Assembly (NCBI GenBank): GCA_021850745.1
Contig: JAJZKX010000103.1
Span: 1-6,661, forward strand
Source: Thermoplasmata archaeon
GTDB lineage: Archaea > Thermoplasmatota > Thermoplasmata > Thermoplasmatales > Thermoplasmataceae
Length of the DNA stretch: 6,661 nt
Reading direction: 5' to 3'
This document shows positions 1 through 6,400 of the stretch, one piece after another. Under the pieces are notes generated by a model. That model was not told the origin of the DNA. It made no database searches and worked only from the letters and a program-made list of their open reading frames with translations. Both the position numbers and the translations under genes were made by a program. The first letter of the stretch is position 1. The number at the start of each line of letters is the position of its first letter.

Positions 1-30
1 GTTAAACCCATATGACATCGATATAACATC

Positions 31-54
31 GTATAATACTAATTCAAATTATAG
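31..54 (-). promoter_or_regulatory. possible leftward promoter
   Basis: Read on the minus strand, this AT-rich stretch contains CTATAATTT (46-54) and a second AT-rich TATTATAC block. Two minus-strand ATG codons follow, at 29 and 18, and both reading frames are open to the left edge. This would fit the promoter of a gene running leftward out of the window. The spacing to either ATG is not ideal and too little of the putative gene is visible to recognise it, so this is a weak call. Confidence 0.2.
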
Positions 55-85
55 CCCGAATGATAAAGGTTTTTCAATGTCAATC

Positions 86-93
86 TTTATCTA
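86..93 (+). promoter_or_regulatory. TATA-like box for the small helical protein gene
   Basis: TTTATCTA is centred about 24-25 bases before the ATG at 114, the spacing expected between an archaeal TATA box and a transcription start that coincides with the start codon. No Shine-Dalgarno sequence precedes the ATG, so a leaderless mRNA is inferred. Confidence 0.45.
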
Positions 94-113
94 TTCAAAA
101 TCATTAAACACCT

Positions 114-455
114 ATGCAGGAAGATATCGACAGATACATTAAGGGTTTTCTCAAGGCAATGCCCTCAGAGGACATGTTCATGGATGCTATTCACGATATA
201 GTCAAGGACTTGGTCAAGGAGATGATCCGAAAAAAGATAAATGATGATCCAAAGCTGAAGAGCGACCTTGCTGAGATGATGATGGAATTCTTTGAATCAA
301 AGGTCAAAGAGTATGACTCGATGGCCAAGATGGCTAAAATAACAGCCAAGATTGGGCTTATATCAGCTCCTGATTCAATCAAGGATGAGGCGATGAAGGA
401 CATCATGGATACCTTCAGGAGAGAGATTCAGGAGATAATTCTGAGAACCCTTTGA
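114..455 (+). CDS. small helical methionine-rich protein of unknown function
   Basis: The function is not recognised. The 113-residue product is highly charged, with many Lys, Asp and Glu, and unusually rich in Met (about a dozen, including MMM at 55-57). It has very few helix breakers, so it should be almost entirely alpha-helical, probably a helical bundle or hairpin with coiled-coil character. There is no signal peptide, membrane segment or Cys, which suggests a soluble cytoplasmic protein. The start is well bounded: an in-frame TAA lies only two codons upstream of the ATG, and a TATA-like box sits at leaderless spacing. It is convergent with the DNA polymerase D small subunit gene, with only 12 bases between the stop codons. 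A link to replication would be guesswork. Codon use and reading-frame integrity look like a real gene; the antisense frame is a shadow. Confidence 0.75.
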   Translation: MQEDIDRYIKGFLKAMPSEDMFMDAIHDIVKDLVKEMIRKKINDDPKLKSDLAEMMMEFFESKVKEYDSMAKMAKITAKIGLISAPDSIKDEAMKDIMDTFRREIQEIILRTL

Positions 456-467
456 ACAACACCCTTA

Positions 468-1877
468 TCAAATAAATTTCTTATTGATAACGCTCTCTGA
501 GTTTAGGTCAAACATTGTCATTATGCATGGATCAGGTGCAAAATTCATCATTTTCTGATAATCCGTCTGAGATTGCCATGTCGATGAGTTGACATACCTG
601 ACCCCTTTATAGTTGCCGACGTAGTGTGAATGTATATGCCCTGTTATGAAAATGTCTGGTACCTCTTCTATGACGTGATAATCCGTGCCGGAAGGTATGA
701 TTGGAGTTTTTCCTCCATACACTGGTGAAAGATGCCTTCTCTGCAAGATGGCTTCTATCGCCATGCCAATGGATTCAAAATTAGCGCCAGGAACAAGTTC
801 AACCATATCATTCAGGGACATGCCATGGTAAACCATTACCCTCTTACTTTCCAGAATGAGTGAATGCGGATTTGGGAGAAAATTTATGTTCTTTGGAAAT
901 AAGTTTCTAACAGCACTTGAAAATAGGGGCTGTGGTTCAGCAAGCCTTACGGTATCGTGATTTCCAGGCATTACATAAACCTGGACATCTTCCGGGATTT
1001 CCCGTAGATAATCGGATAATATTGCGTATTGATCCATGGGGTTCAGGTATTCAAGATCGTGATCCTGTCCTGGGTAGACCCCAATTCCATCAATGACATC
1101 GCCAGAAAGAACCAGGTATTTCAACCGCTGCGCATCCTCGCCGGATTCTTTAATCCAGTTTATCATCTTCCTGAAACCGTCCTTCAGGAACGTTTTGCTC
1201 CCAACATGGATGTCTGAAATTGATGCTACGTATAACGGCTCTTTTCCGTTACTCTGTATTACCCTTTCAGGGATGTCGGGCCTTATAACCTCCTTAACAA
1301 ATATTGCAGGCTTATTTCCCGTTTTTGATACGGAACCAATTACCCCGATAACCTCATCGTTGAGTATCAGTTCTTTCTTGACCGGATTATCCTTCATTAT
1401 TATGGCTTCTATACTCTCATCCAGATCTTCAAGTATCAACCTTTTATGGCCGTTCCTTGTTTCCGCTATGTCCGTAACCATTCCGACCAATTTGACTGTC
1501 CCGCCCGCTTTTTTTGCCGTTTTGATGTCTGATGCAGATCTAATCTTGCTGCTGGTCACTATTATTTTCTTTAATTTTTCATACCTGTTCCTGAACAGGC
1601 TCTGGAAATCATTTATTGAACTTCCCGTTCTCACTTCATCGAAATTGATCTCCTTTATATTATTGTCAATTGTAATTTCTCCCCGGACAAGTTTCATCAC
1701 GTCATTCTCGCTTATATATCCAGATGAAATTATTTCCGGCGATAGAAGGCGTGTAACAAGGGTACCCATACCCTTCTCCATAATGGATTCCAGAGCTTCC
1801 GGAGACACCAGAATTCCCTTTGAATGAAAGAATTCCAGCACTGCAGATTTGTCCGAGAATGCTCTTGGGGTTATCAT
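468..1877 (-). CDS. polB: DNA polymerase D (PolII) small subunit DP1, 3'-5' exonuclease
   Basis: Small, proofreading subunit of the heterodimeric replicative polymerase PolD of Euryarchaeota and relatives. It pairs with the catalytic subunit DP2, which is not in this window. The 469-residue protein has a helical N-terminal region (about 1-65), a linker, an OB-fold (about 125-200), and a calcineurin-like phosphoesterase domain (about 215-460). The metal-binding motifs are all present: SDIHVGS (D222, H224), GDVIDG (D260, D263), GNHD (305-308), YHG (H351) and GHIHSH (H414, H416), so the nuclease should be active. The C-terminal NSSTWQSQTDYQK region is also typical of DP1. The length is at the short end for DP1, as expected for compact Thermoplasmatales genomes. 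The ATG at 1877 lies about 25 bases after a TATA box, and an ATG just upstream is followed directly by a stop. It is transcribed divergently from the transporter operon. Confidence 0.95.
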   Translation of the reverse strand: MITPRAFSDKSAVLEFFHSKGILVSPEALESIMEKGMGTLVTRLLSPEIISSGYISENDVMKLVRGEITIDNNIKEINFDEVRTGSSINDFQSLFRNRYEKLKKIIVTSSKIRSASDIKTAKKAGGTVKLVGMVTDIAETRNGHKRLILEDLDESIEAIIMKDNPVKKELILNDEVIGVIGSVSKTGNKPAIFVKEVIRPDIPERVIQSNGKEPLYVASISDIHVGSKTFLKDGFRKMINWIKESGEDAQRLKYLVLSGDVIDGIGVYPGQDHDLEYLNPMDQYAILSDYLREIPEDVQVYVMPGNHDTVRLAEPQPLFSSAVRNLFPKNINFLPNPHSLILESKRVMVYHGMSLNDMVELVPGANFESIGMAIEAILQRRHLSPVYGGKTPIIPSGTDYHVIEEVPDIFITGHIHSHYVGNYKGVRYVNSSTWQSQTDYQKMMNFAPDPCIMTMFDLNSESVINKKFI

Positions 1878-1898
1878 TACATGATAATCTATTTCTCT

Positions 1899-1906
1899 CT
1901 TATATT
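1899..1906 (-). promoter_or_regulatory. TATA box for the DP1 gene
   Basis: On the minus strand this reads AATATAAG, centred about 25-26 bases before the DP1 ATG, with an A-rich stretch just upstream that could act as a BRE. There is no Shine-Dalgarno site in between. The arrangement predicts transcription starting at or next to the A of the ATG, giving a leaderless mRNA. Confidence 0.6.
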
Positions 1907-1953
1907 GGTATTTTTATCATTGTCGCTAAATGATTTCAAGAGTTTGGCAACAG

Positions 1954-1963
1954 TTCTATAATT
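1954..1963 (+). promoter_or_regulatory. TATA-like box for the transporter-glycosylase operon
   Basis: TTCTATAATT is centred about 23-24 bases before the TTG start at 1982. This is slightly close but compatible with a leaderless transcript beginning at the TTG. The box lies in the 104-base divergent region shared with the DP1 promoter. Confidence 0.45.
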
Positions 1964-1981
1964 GTTGTTAATATACCAGTA

Positions 1982-2875
1982 TTGTCAAAGAGGATTGACC
2001 CCGTTCTATTCATCATGATGTCATCATTCTGGGCGTTGAATTACCCTCTGGTCAAAATAGCACTTTCATATGAAACCCCCATGGTTCTCCTGTTTTTCAG
2101 GGTCCTTTTTGCGACCCTCTTTTCACTGCTGTTGTTCTGGAAAAACATTGAACTGAAAATTTCCAGAAATACTGCCCTAAAGGTCATTGTGCTCTCTCTT
2201 TTTAATGTGGTATTATTCATGGAACTCTGGTTCTATTCAGAAAATTTCATGTCTGCTCCGCTCACATCTGTCCTGATATATACCTACCCCATAATTTCAA
2301 CGGTTTTATCAATATCTGTTCTTCAGGAAAAGGTTAACATGGGCATTATCGTAGGTATTATTTTAGGATTCACAGGGATGATAATAGTATTTTCTTATAA
2401 TCTTGGGGTGCATTCATTTACCGGTCCTGCGATTGCTCTGCTGGCCGCACTTTCCTGGAGCTTGGGGACCCTGTTTTTCAAGAAATTCATAAATAATGAG
2501 AGCAAGGAAACCGTAAATTTCTACCAATTTCTTTTCGCCCTTCCGGTAACATTCATATTGGTAATACTGTCTGGGCAACTCAATGAGGTTGTTCATCCAT
2601 CATTATGGCCCCTGTTTCTTGCGTCATTAATAGGAATTCCTGGGACAGCCTTTGCCTATTATGCATTCCTGCACCTCAACAGGGATTATTCTGTAGCAGG
2701 CATTTCTTCACTCCTGTTTATCGTGCCTGCCCTGTCAACAATTTTTAGCCTTATTGTTCTAAACCAATCCCTGGAATGGGTTGCGATGTTTGGATTGGCA
2801 CTAATTTCGGTGGGGACCTTTTCCTCATCAGGAATTCTCAAAGCCCGGAGGGAAAAGGATGTACAGCAACATTGA
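1982..2875 (+). CDS. EamA/DMT-superfamily membrane transporter
   Basis: Integral membrane protein of the drug/metabolite transporter superfamily; the substrate cannot be told from the sequence. The 297 residues form two homologous EamA halves (about 8-138 and 147-284), giving about ten transmembrane helices, the usual size for the family. Typical features are the first-helix segment SFWALNYPLVK, the end of the first half (PLTSVLIYTYPIISTVLS, then QEKVNMG), and the matching end of the second half (SSLLFIVPALSTIFSLIVL, then NQSLEW). A short basic and acidic tail ends in the cytoplasm. The start is TTG: no ATG, GTG or TTG precedes it back to the in-frame TGA at 1931, and it leaves a short polar N-terminus before helix 1. 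An ATG at 2015 is the alternative. It is the first gene of an operon, and its last 17 bases overlap the glycosylase gene. Confidence 0.9.
   Translation: MSKRIDPVLFIMMSSFWALNYPLVKIALSYETPMVLLFFRVLFATLFSLLLFWKNIELKISRNTALKVIVLSLFNVVLFMELWFYSENFMSAPLTSVLIYTYPIISTVLSISVLQEKVNMGIIVGIILGFTGMIIVFSYNLGVHSFTGPAIALLAALSWSLGTLFFKKFINNESKETVNFYQFLFALPVTFILVILSGQLNEVVHPSLWPLFLASLIGIPGTAFAYYAFLHLNRDYSVAGISSLLFIVPALSTIFSLIVLNQSLEWVAMFGLALISVGTFSSSGILKARREKDVQQH
2847..2852 (+). promoter_or_regulatory. Shine-Dalgarno site for the uracil-DNA glycosylase
   Basis: GGAGGG lies inside the 3' end of the transporter gene, six bases before the ATG at 2859. It fixes the glycosylase start and implies translation from an operon mRNA. 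The probable first genes of transcripts in this window have no such site. Confidence 0.7.
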
Positions 2876-3416
2876 AGAGATGAACGCGCTCATAAAAAAT
2901 TGCATTAAGTGCAATCTTTCCTTGAAGAGAAAAAATGCAGTTTGTGGCAGCGGATCAAAGAATCCCAAAATCATGATAATCGGAGAGGCTCCCGGTAAAA
3001 CTGAGGACGAGAACGGGATTCCGTTTTCTGGGAGAAGCGGAGCCCTGCTCAGGAAAGTTATGGAAGAAGCGGGCATTGATAGTAAAGACGTTTATATCAC
3101 AAATACAGTCAGGTGCAGACCACATAACAATCAAAAACCGAAGAAGACGAATTTGATCGCATGCAATGGCTATCTCAAGTTTGAGGTAGAATTTCTTAAG
3201 CCAAATATCATTGTTCCACTTGGAAATACTTCACTTAAAGCTTTCTCATATATTAGCGGGACCAGATTTGAACCTATAACAAAAGCAATTGGACAGGAGA
3301 TTCCCTGGAATCAAGTGATTATTATTCCACAATTTCACCCCGCCGCGATTCTCAGGGATATGAAACGATTAACAGTGTTTGAGGACGTTTTCAAAAAAAT
3401 AGCTAATAGGAGTTAA
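2859..3416 (+). CDS. family 4 uracil-DNA glycosylase (Fe-S, UDGa type)
   Basis: Removes uracil from DNA after cytosine deamination, the first step of base-excision repair, which matters for heat- and acid-exposed genomes. The 185-residue length is typical. Motif 1 is GEAPG (42-46) followed by E49-D50 and GIPFSG (53-58). The Glu of GEAPG points to family 4; family 5 has GLAPG. The catalytic-loop motif is HPAAILR (160-166). Four Cys fit the 4Fe-4S ligand pattern: C15 and C18 (CxxC), then C86 in VRCRP and C102, fifteen residues apart. The usual GxAG is GRSG here (59-61), a mild variation. A further Cys (C29) is probably not a ligand. The ATG is preceded by a strong Shine-Dalgarno site and overlaps the transporter gene by 17 bases in a different frame, so the two are almost certainly co-transcribed. 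The DP1 gene is close by but on the other strand and separately promoted. Confidence 0.93.
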   Translation: MYSNIEEMNALIKNCIKCNLSLKRKNAVCGSGSKNPKIMIIGEAPGKTEDENGIPFSGRSGALLRKVMEEAGIDSKDVYITNTVRCRPHNNQKPKKTNLIACNGYLKFEVEFLKPNIIVPLGNTSLKAFSYISGTRFEPITKAIGQEIPWNQVIIIPQFHPAAILRDMKRLTVFEDVFKKIANRS

Positions 3417-3421
3417 AATCT

Positions 3422-3470
3422 AAAAAATTATTAAAAAGTGAAATAAAAAATTTAAAAAAATAAAAAAAAA
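3422..3470 (-). terminator. T-tract terminator region of the thermopsin-like gene
   Basis: The 60-base spacer between convergent genes contains five A-runs of 5-9 bases on the plus strand (3422-3427, 3433-3437, 3445-3450, 3454-3460, 3462-3470). For the minus-strand thermopsin-like gene these are consecutive T-tracts just after its TAA stop, as in archaeal intrinsic termination. No stem-loop is needed or evident. No comparable T-tract serves the plus-strand operon here. Confidence 0.55.
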
Positions 3471-3476
3471 TTTGGT

Positions 3477-6400
3477 TTACGGTTTCTTTCTGAAGAACAC
3501 CATTGACAAGCCGGCACCAACTACCAAACCTCCTACTAAACCTGCGCCAAGAAGTTCATAGGCAAACGTGTTTGATGGTGCTGGTGTACTGGGTATAGGC
3601 GTGTATTTTATTACAAACTGCGCATTGCCATTCACTATTATTTTTCCCGAAACGCTTGAAGAGGTGTATCCACTGACATTACCGGTACTGAACGAGTATG
3701 TTCCTGCGGGTAAATTGACGCTCTGCGATGCATTATGGGTTTTGTATGTTGTTCCTCCAATGGTTACAGTCCATAATGTGCCGTTGCTAAGTCCTGATTC
3801 CGTGAAATTCAATGTATAAGTAGTCGATGTGAAAGCAATATTTACAGCAGTGTTTGATGCAACATTGATAGTATTTGTTTCATCAACAGTAGTGTAACCT
3901 GAGATTCCTACAACTTGGTAGGTATACACACCAGGTGTTACTCCCATTGATTGAGTTGTCGTGTTTCCAGTCATTGTCATTCCATTGACGTTTACTGTCC
4001 ATGTAACCCCAGATGCCAACCCTGTTTCTGTGAAAGACAGGTGAACATAAGTTGATGCCGCGAGCACTGTTGTAGTGGATCCTGGAGATAGAACTGCGAC
4101 ACCTAATGTGCAAGACGCCTCACTGAATGCGTTTACGTACTCATAAGAATAGTAGTAAGTTCCTGCAGGGATATCCATGTATGTTGCAGGGCTGCCCGCT
4201 GCGCCATTCTGGAGTAATCCGCCAAAAGAAACCATGAACTGTCCTTGAGCGCCTGATGCGCTGAATGTTATGTTTGCTGCATTCGGGAAAACGATTGGCT
4301 CATAGTCAGTACCAGTCGTAATCATGCCTGAATCATTGTAAGAACCGGCTCCATTATAGTTCCACCAGTAGTTTCCAAGATCGGTAGAGTTCATCATGAA
4401 AGTTCCAAGTGGTCCTGTTAAGTTCCAGCCGTTCATTGATGTTGCAATTGCACTTGTAGTATTGAAAGAATCATTACCATAAGCAACTACTGGAACATCC
4501 CCACAATATATATTGAAGTCAACGCTCATAACCGGTGTCTGCGTAACGAATGCGTTTCTGTAAACATGATCGTAGCTGCTGAATAGTTGTATACCGACTT
4601 GCTGTGAACCAAAGTCAAAAGAATAGCCTAAGCCAGCAGTTTGTGCCGGTGTTAATGTGTTAGCTACTGATAATCCCATGAACTCATTGTTGAATATTGT
4701 TATGTTTGCTTTAATAGCTGATGGATTGTAGACGGTTATCGCTGATCCCCATGATACAAAGCTGTTGTTGTAAATTTGGATATTCGTTGAGTTCCAGATC
4801 TCGAATGCACCATCATAGAAGTATGGATAAAACTCACCGCTGAACCAGACATTTACATTGGATGAGTTCGTGACACTTACGTTTGATGAGTTATAAATCT
4901 GCAACTGCATTTCATTTGCTAATGGCTGATTTAAACCAACAACATTGTTATAGAAGTTTATTAACAGTGCGTTAAAGCCAGTATATGTCACAGGCATTGC
5001 CATGTCATTTACTACTACATAGTCAGAAGTGTTCATAATCAATAAACCGGGGAATGTTGGGAACTCATAATCATTCAATGCTCCAAACAATGGGTTCATT
5101 CCTGTACTGCTTGAAGCATTTATTATGTATGGGTTTTTCACGGTTCCTGCACCTGAATTTGCCATAGCCTTAAGTTGGCTGTTGTTTGTGATCATTATCG
5201 GCGTATAGATTCCCACTGAATTCATTTTTGTCATTGTCGTGAGATCGGTTGACGAACCGAGCACTTGCTCCATAATCGGAATGTGATAGTTTTGAAGGGC
5301 ATCATACAAGTATGTGCTTGAAGGAAGATAGAATGTGGATGTTGCCTTTGTGAGTGGAGCCCATGCATAAATTCCCTGGTTAATCATTGTAAGGTTGTTG
5401 TTCAGGAACATGTATGTTGAACTACCGGATGTTGTTGAAGTGGTAACAGTCTTCTTCGACCAGCTATATGTGTTGTTCCACAGACCATAGACCAAACCAG
5501 GCCCCGAACTAAGATAAGCTGTTGCCCCTGCATTGTGGACATCAACGCCCACCGAAGTTTCTCCTGTTTCTGAACCAATATCATATGCAGCCCTGACATT
5601 TTGGTATTTTGAAGCGGTGCCGTTGTAATTCATAAGGTTCATTGTACCGTTTATGCCGTTTATGACTGCTGTGCTTCCCCCTCCTGGTCCTCCAATCATT
5701 ATTTCTGCATCATATGGTATGAAACCAGTTGGTGTAAGCTGCGTCCCACTAACAAGATAATGGGGATGTGGTGCACTGTAAGAAGCAGGTTGGCCGTATG
5801 TTGAGTTGAAGATGACTTCATCATAATTTCCAGATATTTTTCCCTTAGACGCCCCAGTTGTTGCATTTATGTATCCACTTACTATGGTATAGTTGTACCA
5901 GACTACACTGTTTCCAGTTGCAGTAACAGACGTGTTAAGGTAAAGATCAACTGTGAAAGGATATGACATGTTGAATGATTGCGAATATCCATAATGGAAT
6001 CCTCCTCCAGTTGCTCCTTTACCATTTTGAACTGCACTTGAATAGTTGATTGCGTTTGTTGTCAGATAAGTTGCAGGGCTTGAGAAATTCCAGACATTGT
6101 CTTCAAAAGTCAATTGGTGGGTCCTTGAAGAATATACAATTACATTCTGTGTCCACATCTGGCTTGGTGTTCCAAAGAGACCTACATTGTTAAGAACCGC
6201 GTTCAACTGGAAGGTAACAGAATGCGCATCGTTTGCAGCAAGATAGAAGTTGTTCAATTGGTTGATACTCAAAGCTGCCTCGAAACTCTGTGTTGTATAG
6301 TTATAGGTTACAATCTGCCCACTCTTGTTCATTAGACCATAATCTCCAATACCCATCGGGGCCGGGGAAATTGCATAACCTGGTGTTACGTGCCCGCCAA

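Noticed and set aside
16..40. Near-direct repeat of ACATCG followed by AT-rich bases in the left intergenic region
   Set aside because: Only two short imperfect units are present, too few to call an operator or repeat array.
2..139. Plus-strand frame open from the left edge to a TAA at 137-139, possibly the 3' end of an upstream gene
   Set aside because: The translation is AT-driven low complexity (Asn, Ser, Tyr, Ile) with no recognisable motif, and it would overlap the promoter and start of the better-supported gene at 114.
1093..1827. Plus-strand open frame of 244 residues
   Set aside because: It lies wholly antisense to the DP1 coding sequence, has no promoter or Shine-Dalgarno site, and its translation is Ser/Ile/Leu-rich, as expected from the reverse of a coding frame.
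3568..3819. Plus-strand open frame of 83 residues opposite the thermopsin C-terminus
   Set aside because: Shadow of the Ig-like repeat coding sequence; no independent start signals.
5402..5599. Minus-strand open frame of 65 residues inside the thermopsin gene
   Set aside because: Out-of-frame overlap within a continuous, well-conserved coding sequence; the composition is not protein-like.
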